This document shows, one piece after another, positions 1-10,428 of a stretch of 64,000 nt of DNA. The DNA is taken from NCBI GenBank assembly GCA_038240605.1, contig JBBSDP010000022.1:1-64000 (forward strand), given 5' to 3'. How positions within the stretch are numbered: position 1 is the stretch's first letter; each line of letters begins with the position of its first letter. A program made the position numbers and the translations under genes. Under the pieces are notes generated by a model. It was not told where the DNA came from and searched no databases. It saw only the letters and a list, made by a program, of their open reading frames with translations. This DNA is from JBBSDP01 sp038240605 (GTDB lineage Bacteria; Planctomycetota; Phycisphaerae; Tepidisphaerales; Tepidisphaeraceae).

Positions 1-1
1 C

Positions 2-190
2 GTGAGCGGGACGGTCAACGTCCCCAATACCGGCGCCTGGCAGACGTGGCAGACGGTGACAATCGCCGGCATCAACCTCACCGCCGGCACACATGTCGTG
101 CGGGTGAGCTTCGACACGAACGCCAATGACAACCCGGGCGTGCCGAACCAGCAATTTGTGGCAAACTTCAACTGGCTGAGTTTTAGCTGA
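2..190 (+). CDS. C-terminal end of a secreted CBM6-type carbohydrate-binding protein (5' truncated by window edge)
   Basis: The frame is open at the left edge, so only the last 62 residues are visible. They match the end of a family 6 carbohydrate-binding module: a PNTGAWQTWQTVTI strand, then LTAGTHVVRVSF, then FVANFNWLSFS at the terminus. The same pattern occurs three times in the next gene (for example INPNTGSW...LSAGTHVLRV...NLNWMKF), so the two genes are probably related surface proteins lying in tandem. The first visible codon is GTG, but it is almost certainly internal. Binding of plant or algal polysaccharide outside the cell is inferred from the family. The rest of the protein, and so its catalytic role if any, is not visible. 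Confidence 0.75.
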   Translation: MSGTVNVPNTGAWQTWQTVTIAGINLTAGTHVVRVSFDTNANDNPGVPNQQFVANFNWLSFS

Positions 191-295
191 CGCGATCGGC
201 ATCCGTGGATGGCCAGGAGGGTCTCTGGCCGGATGCGAGTCGGTCGGTCCAATCGAATCTAAAAGTTTAAGAAACGCAGTAAGGGAGCGGAAGCA

Positions 296-3200
296 ATGCA
301 ATCCAAGGGCAATAAGTCACGCGCAGCCTCGAATTCTAAATCTGGATCCGATGTTGCCGCGGCCAAACGAGCACGAAGCTCACGCATCGCCTCGGCCGCC
401 ACATGCGTCGTCGAGGGGCTGGAATCGCGTCGATTGTTTGCCGCCGTCGGCTTCGGCAAGAGCACGCTCGTCGGCACCAGCGAGACCCATCCGACCTCCC
501 TGCAATTCGGTCCCGATGGCCGGCTCTACGTCGCCGAACAGGACGGCGTGATCAAGGCCTATACCGTTCAGCGAAACGCACCCAATGCGTATTCCGTAAC
601 CAATACTCAGGTCATCAACCTTATCGATTCGATCCCCAATCACGACGACACCGGCGCGGTGAACTCCAGCGTCACCACGCGGCAAGTAACCGGTATTCTG
701 GTGGCCGGGACGGCGGCCAGCCCGGTCATCTACGTCTCCTCAAGCGATCCGCGCATTGGCGGATATGCGGCTGGGACCAATACCGGCCTGGATACGAACT
801 CCGGCGTGATCTCGCGCCTCACGCTCAGTGGTGCGGTCTGGTCGAAGCAGGACTTGGTCCGCGGTCTGCCACGCTCAGAATCGAACCATTCCACCAACGG
901 GATGCAGCTTGACTCGGCGACGAACACGCTTTACGTCGCGCAGGCCGGCAACACCAACGAAGGCGCACCCTCGAACAACTTCGCGTTCCTGCCGGAGTAC
1001 GCCCTGTCGGGGGCCATCCTGACCGTTAACTTGAACGCGATCGGCAACACCACATACGACATCCCGACGCTCAACGACGACAATGGAAATGCGTCAGACC
1101 CGTTTGGAGGAGACTTCGGGAAGAACCAGGCAAAGATCGTGTCGGGCGGCCCCGTTCAGATTTACATGCCGGGATTCCGCAACCCCTATGACCTGGTCCT
1201 CACGACGTCGGGGAGAATCTACACGACGGAGAATGGTCCCAACTCCGGATGGGGCGGCGTTCCGTTCGGGACCGGCGGCAACGCCACCAACCAAGTCAGC
1301 GAAGGTGGCTCGCAGCTCAATGACTCGCTGATCCGGGTCACACAGGGCGGCTATGGGGGACACCCCAACCCGACGCGCGCCAACGCCAACAATAAGTTCA
1401 ACACGGTTAACCCGCAGAGCCCGATCATCACCGCCAACCCACAGGAAGGCACGTTTCTCACGCCGGGACAAGGGGCCGGCACGAACAATGCCCTGGCGAA
1501 CTTCAACGCTTCGACGGACGGCATCAGCGAATACACGGCCAGTAATTTCGGCGGCGCGATGAAGGGTGATCTGCTCACGACCGGTTTCGCCAACCAGGTC
1601 AGCGATATCAAGCTCAACGCCGCCGGCACTGCGGTCGTTTCCAACACCGCGCTGTTCAGCTCCGTTGGCAGCATCCCCCTCGACGTGACCGCTGTGGGTG
1701 ACACCGGATTGTTTCCCGGCACGATCTGGACTTGCGATTACAGCACCGGCCAGATCGATGCCTTCGAACCGACGGATTACACCCCGCCGGCGGGCGGCGG
1801 AAACCCGCCTCCGAGCGGCAGCCTGATTCCGCCCCCGGTCACGGGCGCCGACAATGCCGCGTTGGACGAGGATGGCGACGGATACGACAACCACGACGAG
1901 ATCCTCAACGGCACCAACCCGGGGTCCGCCGCATCAATTCCGCACGACTGGAATCACAACTACATTTCCGACAAGCAGGATCCCAACGACGACAACGACG
2001 CGATCCCCGACACCCGAGATCCCTTCGCGATCGATACGAACAACGGATACACGTCGAGCTTGCCTGTGTTTCGGACGTTCAACTCCGGGAGCGGCGGCCT
2101 GCTCGGCATGGGTTTCACCGGCGCGATGAGCGACGGGACGACTGACTACAACAATTTATTCAATTCGGCGGACTTCACCGCGGGCGGCGCTGCGCACCTG
2201 CTCACCCTCAACAACGTTCCCTCGGGCGACGCGCTGGGCTCCGCCAACACGCAGAAGGATGCGTTACAGTTCGGGATCAACGTCAACCAGAACTCCGGAC
2301 CGTTCACTGCTCATACCCGCATTCAGCAACCCTTCTCGGGCTCGACCGCCCAGGCCGGCCAGTCGATTGGGTTCTACATCGGCAACGGAAATCAGGACAA
2401 CTATTTCAAGCTGGTCGTCAGCGGGGATAACGGCGGCAGCGTCGAAGCCCTCAAAGAAGTGGGCGGGACAGCAACGGCCGGCGCGTCCGCGTCGATCAAC
2501 CTGAACATCGATGCGGTAGACCTGTACCTCAAGGTCAACCCGGCAAACCTGACGGTGCAGCCGCAGTATTCGCTCATCGTCAATGGTGTGGTCGGTGCGA
2601 TCCAGAACCTTGGGTCACCCGTTGCAATTCCAGCAGGATGGTTAAACGCGGTTGACACCGCGACGAACACACCGACCGCGATGGCGGTTGGGATCATCGC
2701 GACCGCTGGATCCGGACCGACGTTTGCCGCCACGTGGAGTTTCCTGAACGTCGTACCGGACAGCGCAGGCACCCTCGGTATTTCGCTGCCCACCGACGAG
2801 TACGGAGTTCCCAATACGAGCGTGCGATTCGACGGCGTCGGCGCGGGCAACACGATCACGCAGATGATCAATTTGGTGAACGAAGGCGGGATTGGGGCTC
2901 CGTCGATCACCATCAGCAACCCGGTCATCACGGGCGCCGGCGCAGCGGCATATAGCGCGTTTTTCCAGGGCGCCAAGACGCTCGCGCCTGGCCAATCGAC
3001 GATCATCGCCGTTAACTTCTCGCCGACCGGCGCGGGGACGCAGTTGGCGTCGCTCAGTCTCAGCAGCACTGCATCTAACACGCCGATCGTGCTTCCGCTG
3101 ACCGGCGTCGCCAACAACGCGAATTCGGCGTCGGCTACTTTTTCCGTCACGCCCACCGGCACGATCGCCGGCGCAAACACGTCCACGCCCGGCGCGTTTG

Positions 3201-6200
3201 CGATCACGAATACATCCCAGGACGGGGTACATATCAGCAAGGTAGTGGTCGACGCCAGCACAGCACTTTTGCCGCACTTGCTGTTCGATCCCAGCGGAAC
3301 CGCCGGCGACACGGGTGGCAAGGTGTTTAGCGATGACAGCAGCACGGCCGACGGTATCGGCGGCCACCTTTACACCGGCGTGATCGGCAACGGTTTCCAG
3401 GCCCTTCAATTCAACTTCAACACCGACACGAGTGGCGGCGCGGCGGCCTTCGCCCCCGGCCAGACTGTCAGCTTCTCAGCTGACATTGACCCCAACAGCA
3501 TCCAGGGCTCATCAGCGCCGGGGCCGAATCAGGCTGGAAACGTCTCGGGCCTCGAGCTCGCCGGCTCAACGATCATCGTCTACTTCGACGATGGCACCGT
3601 TCGGACCGGATATCTCTACCTGACGCCGGGCAGCACCACCGGCTCTCAGGTCAGCCTGGTTCCCACGGCGATTCCAGCGACGCCAGTCATTTCGCTGAAC
3701 GGTATCGCCACAACACCAGCGACCGTCAGCAGCGCAAGCCAGACGGTCCATGTGACTGGTCCGGCCGGCGCATCGGTCAAGGTATTAGTCACCGAGGCCG
3801 GGCAGTTCCTGGTCGGCGTTCCCGCTGGCGGACCCGCGGTGGGGCCTTACGACGCCAACAGCATCATCGGAGTGACGGAGTATTCCGCCGCCATCGGCGG
3901 ATCGGGAGCCGTTGACGTCCCCGTTACTCTCAAGAACACCAACATCAGTGGTGGATATAACTACATCACCGCCGTAGTGACGGGGCAAAACGGGACGACC
4001 AGTCAGACGGCCACCAAACTGATCGCGCGCTTTGTGCCCGCGGGCACGTCTACTCCGTTCCTCGGCACCCCCACTCCGATCCCCGGACAAATCGAGTTTG
4101 AGAACTTTGATAACGGCGGCGAAGGCGTCGCCTATCATGACCTCGATACCGCTAACCAGGGCGGAGCCACCTACCGCGCCGGCGAGGGCGTGGACATCCA
4201 GGCCACCCCCGACGCCGGCGGCGGCTATCAGATCGCCTACGCCCAGGCGGGCGAGTGGCTGAAGTACACGGTTAATGTCAACACCACCGGCACCTACAGC
4301 TTTGACCTGCGCGTAAGTCAAAAGGCCGCAGGCGGACAACTTCACCTCGAGATCGACGGTCAGCCGCTGGGGAGCACAATCAATATTCCCAATACGGGAA
4401 GCTGGAGCACGTTCCAGACGATTACCGTCCCCAACCTCTCACTCAGCGCCGGTACGCATGTCCTGCGCGTCGTCATGGACGCCAACGCCAACGACAACCC
4501 GGGCACGAATCTCAACTTCGTCGGCAACCTCAACTGGATGAAGTTCAACCTCACCCAGGCGACCCCGCAGGGACCGACCGTCAGCGCAGGCAGCAACCAG
4601 ACGGTGAATCAGCCGTTCCCAGCGACCCTGAGCGGCAGCGTCACCGAGACCAACCCGCCCGGCGCGCTGACCAGCACATGGACGAAGATCAGCGGCCCCG
4701 GCACGGTCACCTTCGCCAACGCCAACAGCGCGGCCACGACCGCGACGTTCTCGGCGACGGGCAGCTACGTACTTCAGCTGGCCGGCAGCGACGGAACCAA
4801 AACCAACACCGCCACCGTCACGGTCACCGTCAACCCCGACCCTGGGCCCGTCGTCAGTGCCGGCGTCAACCAGACGATCACTCTCCCGGCCACCGCATCG
4901 CTGAGCGGGTCCGTCACGCAGAGCCCGCTGCCGCCGGGCGCAACGCTCACGAGCACCTGGAGCCTGACCAGTGGGCCGGGTACCGTCACGTTCGGTAATG
5001 CGAGCGCTCTGTCCACGACCGCCAGCTTCTCGACCGCAGGGACGTTCGTCCTGAAGCTCAGCGGCTCGAACGGCACGACGACAAACACCGCCAGCGTCAC
5101 GGTCACCGTCAACCCTGCTCCCGCCCCCGGCCCCGTCGTCAGCGCCGGCAGCAACCAGACGGTGAACCAGCCCTTCGCCGCGACTTTGAGCGGCAGCGTC
5201 ACCGAGGCCAACCCGCCCGGCCCCCTGACGGCCACATGGAGCCAGATCAGCGGCCCGGGCACGACCACCTTCGCCAACGCCAACTCGGCCGCCACGACCG
5301 CCACGTTCTCCGCAACCGGCTCGTACGTATTGCAACTGGCCGGCAGCGATGGCTCGTTCACGAACACCGCAAGCGTCACGGTTACGGTCAACGCGGACCC
5401 CGGGCCATCGGTCAATGCCGGTGGCAACAAGTCGATCACGCTCCCGGCGACCGCATCCCTCAGTGGCAGCGTGACGCAGAGTCCCCTGCCGCCGGGTGCT
5501 ACGCTTACCAGTACCTGGAGCCTTGTGAGCGGGCCTGGTACCGCCACGTTCGCCAACGCTAATAGCGCGACCACCACGGCCAGCTTCTCGATCGCCGGCA
5601 CGTACGTTGTGCAGCTCGCCGGATCCGACGGGACGGTCACCAATACGTCAACGGCGACGATCACGGTCAACCCCGTCAGTACGTATAGCGGCACGCCGTT
5701 CCCCGGCCCCGGCGCAGCTGCCATCCCCGGCACGATCCAGGCGGAGAACTTCGACAACGGCGGCGAGGGCGTCGCCTATCACGACCTCGACACCGCCAAC
5801 CAGGGGGGCGTCAACTACCGCCCCGGCCAGGGCGTCGACATCCAGGCGACGAGCGATACGGGGGGCGGTAACCAAATCGCTTACACGCAGGCCGGCGAGT
5901 GGCTGAAGTACACGGTCGGCGTCGCGACGAGCGGCACCTACAACCTCGACGTGCGCCTGGCCAACCGCAGCCCCGGCGGACAATTCCACCTCGAGGTCGA
6001 TGGCGTCAACGTCAGCGGCACGGTCAGCGCGCCCAACACCGGCGCCTGGACCACCTACCAGACGCTCACCGTCCCGCTGAGCGGCACCCTATCCGCCGGC
6101 ACACATGTGCTACGGCTGGCGATGGACACCAACTCCAGCAACGGGTTCGTCGCAAACATCAACTGGTTCCGCCTCAACCTCACCCAGGCCGCCCCCAACG

Positions 6201-9055
6201 GCCCAACCGTCAGCGCCGGCAGCAACCAGAGCGTCAACCAGCCATTCGCGGCGACGCTCAGCGGCAGCGTTACCGAGACGAATCCTCCCGGTGCCCTAAC
6301 CAGCACCTGGAGCCAGGTCAGCGGACCCGGCACGACGACCTTCGCAAATGCCAATAGCGCCACGACGACCGCGACGTTCTCCGCCATCGGTAGCTACGTC
6401 CTGAAGCTGACCGGGTCGGACGGCACAACCACGAACAGTGCCCAGGTCACCGTCACGGTCAACCCTGACCCCGGCCCCGTCGTCAACGCCGGCAGTAATC
6501 AGACGATCACGCTCCCGGCCACCGCATCTCTCAATGGCAGCGTGACGCAGAGTCCCCTGCCGCCGGGTGCGACTCTGACCAGCACCTGGAGCCTTAGCAG
6601 CGGCCCCGGCACGGTCACGTTCGGTAACGCCAACGCGACTTCGACGACTGCCAGCTTCTCGACCGCGGGTACGTACGTCCTGAAGCTGACCGGCTCCGAT
6701 GGAATCACCGCCAACAATGCCAGCGTCACGATCACCGTCAACCCGGCCCCCGCTCCCGGACCGGTCGTGACCGCGGGAAGCAACCAGACGGTCAACCAGC
6801 CGTTTGCCGCAACTCTGAATGGCAGCGTCACCGAGACCAACCCGCCGGGAGCACTGACCGCTACCTGGACGAAGTTCAGCGGCCCTGGCACGGTCACGTT
6901 TGCCAACGCGAGCAGCGCCGCCACAACTGCGACGTTCTCGGCTGTCGGCAGCTACGTGTTGCAACTGGCCGGCAGCGACGGCTCGTTCACGAACACGGCA
7001 ACCGCCACCGTCACGGTGAATGCCGACCCCGGCCCCGTCGTTGGCGCGGGCACGAACCAGACGATCACGCTGCCCGCCTCACTGTCGCTCAACGGCAGTG
7101 TCACGCAGAGCCCACTGCCTCCTGGTGCGACGCTCGCGAGCACCTGGAGCGTCACCAGCGGTCCGGGCACCGTGACGTTCGGCAATTCAAACAGCGCCGT
7201 CACCACCGCCAGCTTCTCGACCGCCGGCAGCTACATCCTGAAGTTGACCGGCTCCGATGGCACGACCGCCAACACCGCCAGCGTCGCGATCACAGTGAAT
7301 CCCGCCAGCACCTACACTGGCACGCCGTTCCCCGGCCCCAGCGCGGCGGCCATCCCCGGCACGATCTTCGCCGATAACTTCGATAACGGCGGCGAAGGCG
7401 TCGCCTACCACTGGCAGACCACCACCAACCCGGCCAACGGCAATTACCGGCCCGGCACCGGCGTCGGCATCCAGACCAACACCGACACCGGAACCGGCAA
7501 CACCAACAACGGCTTCAACGTCGGCTATGTCGTCGCAGGCGACTGGCTGAAGTTCACGACCAACGTCGCATCGACCTCCAGCTACAGCCTGGATCTGCGC
7601 GTCGCTCAAAAGGCAGCGGGTGGGCTGATGCACGTCGAGGTCGACGGGACCAACGTCACCGGCACCATCAGCATTCCCAACGGCGGCGCCTGGAACGCCT
7701 GGCAGACGGTTACGATCTCGAATATCAATCTGACTGCCGGCTCCCATGTCGTTCGTGTCGCGTTCGACACCAACGCGTCTGACTCGTTCGTCACCAACTT
7801 GAGCTGGCTGAAATTCAATCAGACGGGCGTTTCCGGATCAGGTCCCACCGTCAGTGCGGGGACGAACGCACAGATCACGCTTCCCGCGACGACTGTGCAG
7901 CTCAACGGAAGCGTGACGGAAAGCCCGTTACCCCCCGGTGGCACGCTCACCAGCACGTGGAGCACAATCAGTGGCCCCGCAGCCGTAACGTTTGCGAATG
8001 CCAATAGTCCATCGACGACCGCCACGTTCTCGACCGCGGGCACATACGTGCTTCAGTTGGCCGGTAGCGACGGAACGAAAACGAACACGTCCCAGGTCAC
8101 GATTACCGTGAACCCGGCTGGTCCGACGACGATTACCTGGAACAGCATCGCTCCCATCGCGGGTATCCGGCTGGAAGCCATGGACGCGTCGGTCAACGGC
8201 AAGTACTACGTGTTCGGCGGCTTCATCAACTCTGGGATCCCACTGACGGCGGGCACCGAGGTGGACGTCTACGATCCCGCGACCAACATCTGGACGCACA
8301 AGACGGACATGCCCTTCCCGCTGACTCATGCGGCGATGGAAGTGCAGGGTCAGTATGTCTACATCTGCGGTGGTGAAGAGGGCAACCCGACGGGCACCGT
8401 CACGGGCCACGTCTGGCGCTACGACACCGTGAACAACAGCTTCCTCGCTTTGCCTGACCTTCCCCTGGTCCGAGCGGCGGGCGGCTGCGGGATCGTCGGC
8501 CACACCCTCTACTTCTTCGGCGGCCTGGTGCAGGGCTTCCAGGTCGATGGCAACGGTGAAAGCTGGTCGCTGGACCTGAACAACACCGGCGCCGGCTGGA
8601 CCCCGATCGCGAACATGCCCAACCCGCGCAACCATATGGCGGACGCGGTCCTGAACGGCAAGGTTTACGCGATTGGCGGACAGCACAATCGCGATGAAAC
8701 CAACGGCAATCAGTCGGAGGTGGACGCGTACGATCCCACGACCAATACCTGGACGCAGGTCGCGAGCCTGCCGCAGCCGATCGGACATGAGTCCGGCAGC
8801 TCGTTCGCCTTCGTGGCGCAGAATCGAATTGTCGTCGTGGCTGGTGAAGGCGGTGGCGCAACCGCGCTCAGCACGATCTACGACTACAACCCGGCTACCG
8901 ACAAGTGGCTTGTTGCCGGCAGCACGCCCGTCCCCCGCAAGGCGCCGGTGGCCGACATCGTCAACGGCCAGATCATCTTCGGCACCGGCTCGCCAGATGG
9001 TGGCTTTACCGCAACCGGCGCGTTTTGGATCAGCAACATTGTGACTCTGCCGTAG
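296..9055 (+). CDS. Giant exported multidomain protein: sugar-dehydrogenase-like propeller, ASH, 3 CBM6, 9 PKD-like, Kelch
   Basis: 2919 residues. ATG has a good AAGGGAG ribosome site 8 bases upstream. The N-terminus is basic and carries a planctomycete LEPR-like motif (VEGLESRRLFAA, about residues 39-50), so export is likely. Domains in order: a PQQ/glucose-sorbosone-dehydrogenase-like beta-propeller (about 50-500); a thrombospondin-type-3/EF-hand-like Asp-rich stretch (DEDGDGYDNHDE, about 522-580); a jelly-roll-like region (about 600-825); an ASH/Hydin-like choice-of-anchor domain (about 830-940); then CBM6 modules at about 1263, 1811 and 2354. PKD/Ig-like domains of about 90 residues separate the CBM6 modules (four, four and one). 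Kelch repeats follow from about 2614 to the end (VFGGF, YICGGE, YFFGGL, AIGGQ). The role is inferred: cell-surface or secreted carbohydrate binding, possibly with sugar oxidation. No catalytic residues could be confirmed. Confidence 0.85.
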   Translation: MQSKGNKSRAASNSKSGSDVAAAKRARSSRIASAATCVVEGLESRRLFAAVGFGKSTLVGTSETHPTSLQFGPDGRLYVAEQDGVIKAYTVQRNAPNAYSVTNTQVINLIDSIPNHDDTGAVNSSVTTRQVTGILVAGTAASPVIYVSSSDPRIGGYAAGTNTGLDTNSGVISRLTLSGAVWSKQDLVRGLPRSESNHSTNGMQLDSATNTLYVAQAGNTNEGAPSNNFAFLPEYALSGAILTVNLNAIGNTTYDIPTLNDDNGNASDPFGGDFGKNQAKIVSGGPVQIYMPGFRNPYDLVLTTSGRIYTTENGPNSGWGGVPFGTGGNATNQVSEGGSQLNDSLIRVTQGGYGGHPNPTRANANNKFNTVNPQSPIITANPQEGTFLTPGQGAGTNNALANFNASTDGISEYTASNFGGAMKGDLLTTGFANQVSDIKLNAAGTAVVSNTALFSSVGSIPLDVTAVGDTGLFPGTIWTCDYSTGQIDAFEPTDYTPPAGGGNPPPSGSLIPPPVTGADNAALDEDGDGYDNHDEILNGTNPGSAASIPHDWNHNYISDKQDPNDDNDAIPDTRDPFAIDTNNGYTSSLPVFRTFNSGSGGLLGMGFTGAMSDGTTDYNNLFNSADFTAGGAAHLLTLNNVPSGDALGSANTQKDALQFGINVNQNSGPFTAHTRIQQPFSGSTAQAGQSIGFYIGNGNQDNYFKLVVSGDNGGSVEALKEVGGTATAGASASINLNIDAVDLYLKVNPANLTVQPQYSLIVNGVVGAIQNLGSPVAIPAGWLNAVDTATNTPTAMAVGIIATAGSGPTFAATWSFLNVVPDSAGTLGISLPTDEYGVPNTSVRFDGVGAGNTITQMINLVNEGGIGAPSITISNPVITGAGAAAYSAFFQGAKTLAPGQSTIIAVNFSPTGAGTQLASLSLSSTASNTPIVLPLTGVANNANSASATFSVTPTGTIAGANTSTPGAFAITNTSQDGVHISKVVVDASTALLPHLLFDPSGTAGDTGGKVFSDDSSTADGIGGHLYTGVIGNGFQALQFNFNTDTSGGAAAFAPGQTVSFSADIDPNSIQGSSAPGPNQAGNVSGLELAGSTIIVYFDDGTVRTGYLYLTPGSTTGSQVSLVPTAIPATPVISLNGIATTPATVSSASQTVHVTGPAGASVKVLVTEAGQFLVGVPAGGPAVGPYDANSIIGVTEYSAAIGGSGAVDVPVTLKNTNISGGYNYITAVVTGQNGTTSQTATKLIARFVPAGTSTPFLGTPTPIPGQIEFENFDNGGEGVAYHDLDTANQGGATYRAGEGVDIQATPDAGGGYQIAYAQAGEWLKYTVNVNTTGTYSFDLRVSQKAAGGQLHLEIDGQPLGSTINIPNTGSWSTFQTITVPNLSLSAGTHVLRVVMDANANDNPGTNLNFVGNLNWMKFNLTQATPQGPTVSAGSNQTVNQPFPATLSGSVTETNPPGALTSTWTKISGPGTVTFANANSAATTATFSATGSYVLQLAGSDGTKTNTATVTVTVNPDPGPVVSAGVNQTITLPATASLSGSVTQSPLPPGATLTSTWSLTSGPGTVTFGNASALSTTASFSTAGTFVLKLSGSNGTTTNTASVTVTVNPAPAPGPVVSAGSNQTVNQPFAATLSGSVTEANPPGPLTATWSQISGPGTTTFANANSAATTATFSATGSYVLQLAGSDGSFTNTASVTVTVNADPGPSVNAGGNKSITLPATASLSGSVTQSPLPPGATLTSTWSLVSGPGTATFANANSATTTASFSIAGTYVVQLAGSDGTVTNTSTATITVNPVSTYSGTPFPGPGAAAIPGTIQAENFDNGGEGVAYHDLDTANQGGVNYRPGQGVDIQATSDTGGGNQIAYTQAGEWLKYTVGVATSGTYNLDVRLANRSPGGQFHLEVDGVNVSGTVSAPNTGAWTTYQTLTVPLSGTLSAGTHVLRLAMDTNSSNGFVANINWFRLNLTQAAPNGPTVSAGSNQSVNQPFAATLSGSVTETNPPGALTSTWSQVSGPGTTTFANANSATTTATFSAIGSYVLKLTGSDGTTTNSAQVTVTVNPDPGPVVNAGSNQTITLPATASLNGSVTQSPLPPGATLTSTWSLSSGPGTVTFGNANATSTTASFSTAGTYVLKLTGSDGITANNASVTITVNPAPAPGPVVTAGSNQTVNQPFAATLNGSVTETNPPGALTATWTKFSGPGTVTFANASSAATTATFSAVGSYVLQLAGSDGSFTNTATATVTVNADPGPVVGAGTNQTITLPASLSLNGSVTQSPLPPGATLASTWSVTSGPGTVTFGNSNSAVTTASFSTAGSYILKLTGSDGTTANTASVAITVNPASTYTGTPFPGPSAAAIPGTIFADNFDNGGEGVAYHWQTTTNPANGNYRPGTGVGIQTNTDTGTGNTNNGFNVGYVVAGDWLKFTTNVASTSSYSLDLRVAQKAAGGLMHVEVDGTNVTGTISIPNGGAWNAWQTVTISNINLTAGSHVVRVAFDTNASDSFVTNLSWLKFNQTGVSGSGPTVSAGTNAQITLPATTVQLNGSVTESPLPPGGTLTSTWSTISGPAAVTFANANSPSTTATFSTAGTYVLQLAGSDGTKTNTSQVTITVNPAGPTTITWNSIAPIAGIRLEAMDASVNGKYYVFGGFINSGIPLTAGTEVDVYDPATNIWTHKTDMPFPLTHAAMEVQGQYVYICGGEEGNPTGTVTGHVWRYDTVNNSFLALPDLPLVRAAGGCGIVGHTLYFFGGLVQGFQVDGNGESWSLDLNNTGAGWTPIANMPNPRNHMADAVLNGKVYAIGGQHNRDETNGNQSEVDAYDPTTNTWTQVASLPQPIGHESGSSFAFVAQNRIVVVAGEGGGATALSTIYDYNPATDKWLVAGSTPVPRKAPVADIVNGQIIFGTGSPDGGFTATGAFWISNIVTLP
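4082..8115 (+). repeat. Supra-domain tandem repeat (CBM6 + four PKD-like domains) inside the giant gene
   Basis: The CBM6 entry sequence (PGxIxxxNFDNGGEGVAYH) starts at 4082, 5726 and 7355, giving periods of 1644 and 1629 bases. After each of the first two CBM6 modules come four PKD-like domains in strict A-B-A-B order. Type A has NQTVNQPF and TETNPPG; type B has ITLPAT and TQSPLPPG. The third unit is cut to CBM6 plus one type-B-like domain before the Kelch region. This is a two-level duplication: first an A/B pair, then the whole block. Confidence 0.85.
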
Positions 9056-9113
9056 AGGCGGCGGTGAATCCGCCGTTCCTCGTTCCCAGGATGTTTCCTT
9101 GAGCCCGCCACGA

Positions 9114-9139
9114 CCCCCGGCACCTCGCCGGGGGTTTTT
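9114..9139 (+). terminator. Intrinsic terminator of the giant CBM6/Kelch gene
   Basis: Eight-base-pair GC stem (CCCCCGGC / GCCGGGGG) with a five-base loop, followed directly by TTTTTG, 58 bases after the stop codon at 9055. It also separates this gene from the convergent acyltransferase gene. Confidence 0.85.
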
Positions 9140-9162
9140 GTTTCATGACTTCGCCGATTGCC

Positions 9163-10428
9163 TCAGACAACCAGGAACTCCAGCCGATTCGATCGCGAGA
9201 TCAGCAGGCAAAGTGCGTAAGTGATGCCCATCGTGAGCGCCAGATTGATCGCAAGCATGGGAACGACGTAAGCTCGCCAATCGCCGATCGTGGCTCCAAA
9301 AATGGAAGTTTCAGCAAGGCAGAGCATGAGCAGAACAGCCGGATGCATGAAGTGCATGCCGAATGCGTAACGAGATAGATACGGGAGCGGATCTTTCATG
9401 AACGGATGGCGGTAGATTAGCGCGAACACTCCGATTGCGGTGATGATTCGACCGATCTTCAGCCCGCCGGCCGCCATGAAGTAGCTACCGGGGAGGACGG
9501 CCAGCGTCTCGATTACGTGTAGCGCGATCCCCGCGACAAGGACTCCACACCAGAATCGGTCGCTGTGATTCAGCACGATCTCGCGCCACCGCAACTGCCC
9601 GGCGAACATCATCCCCAATAGCGGGAACACCAGGAGCGATGGCGCTGCGTCGTCACGGGTAACGTGTGATATCAACAGGATCGCGCGTTGCCAGGAAGCG
9701 GCGTGAAACGGATCGATGTAAGAGCGGCCATACAGCACAACCGTCCACCAGACGGCTGTCAGTCCGATCCACGCCCAGCTAACGACCGGCCGCCGCCAGA
9801 GCAGACGAAGCAGGGGAATCAACAGCAGGCACTGCATGACGACGGGCAGGTAATACAGGTGATATTCCGCCCGCCCCAATAGAAACACCTTCGCGAAGAC
9901 GCGCGGGTTGAGCAGGTTCAGGTTTTCGCCGAGACCCGGGCTCATGCTGCTGCCGGTTGCCATCTGCACCAGCTTGTGAAACGCCACGTAAAAGAGCGAC
10001 CAGCAGACGAAAGCCGGGACAAGGCGTTTGAATCGGCGCTTCAGGAGTTCGGTCCAGCTTCGACCCTTCTCGTAGAGCTGATGCCAGTAGATGAAAAACG
10101 AAATCATCATGAAGCATGGCACGCCGAACCGGGCCGCGACGTTCAGGCTCAGCACTGACTTGAAAAGGCCGCCGGTCTCTCCGCGATCTGACGCGACATC
10201 AAGATAAACCGAGGTGACGTGCGAGAAGATGATGACCGCCATGCAGACGATTCGCAGGGCGTCGAGATTCTCCATCCGCCTCTGCGTGGGCGTCAGAACC
10301 GACACCACGCACGCTTGCGGCTCCTGTCGGAGAGGAGGAGGAGGCGCGAATAACTCTTCTGCCCGACCCCAAAACTCGGATGATTTGTGTTGATCGGTTT
10401 GGGAACGCTCTGTCACTTGTTCTGGCAT
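9163..10428 (-). CDS. Acyltransferase family 3 integral membrane protein
   Basis: 421 residues. ATG is chosen because GAAGG lies 6 bases before it; an adjacent GTG is possible. After a hydrophilic N-terminal tail of about 50 residues the protein shows the family 3 entry signature (MENLDALRIVCMAVIIFSHV), followed by roughly ten hydrophobic segments to the C-terminus. Members transfer acyl groups such as acetyl or succinyl to sugars of surface polysaccharides or glycolipids at the inner membrane. The substrate cannot be read from sequence. It is convergent with the surface giant upstream and stands alone. A second family 3 member lies at 20758-22050; the two are not close copies. Confidence 0.85.
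   Translation of the reverse strand: MPEQVTERSQTDQHKSSEFWGRAEELFAPPPPLRQEPQACVVSVLTPTQRRMENLDALRIVCMAVIIFSHVTSVYLDVASDRGETGGLFKSVLSLNVAARFGVPCFMMISFFIYWHQLYEKGRSWTELLKRRFKRLVPAFVCWSLFYVAFHKLVQMATGSSMSPGLGENLNLLNPRVFAKVFLLGRAEYHLYYLPVVMQCLLLIPLLRLLWRRPVVSWAWIGLTAVWWTVVLYGRSYIDPFHAASWQRAILLISHVTRDDAAPSLLVFPLLGMMFAGQLRWREIVLNHSDRFWCGVLVAGIALHVIETLAVLPGSYFMAAGGLKIGRIITAIGVFALIYRHPFMKDPLPYLSRYAFGMHFMHPAVLLMLCLAETSIFGATIGDWRAYVVPMLAINLALTMGITYALCLLISRSNRLEFLVV

Noticed and set aside
4573..8115. Regular repeats that could suggest a CRISPR or satellite array
   Set aside because: The period of about 270 bases is in frame and encodes PKD-like domains. There are no short identical repeats with unique spacers.
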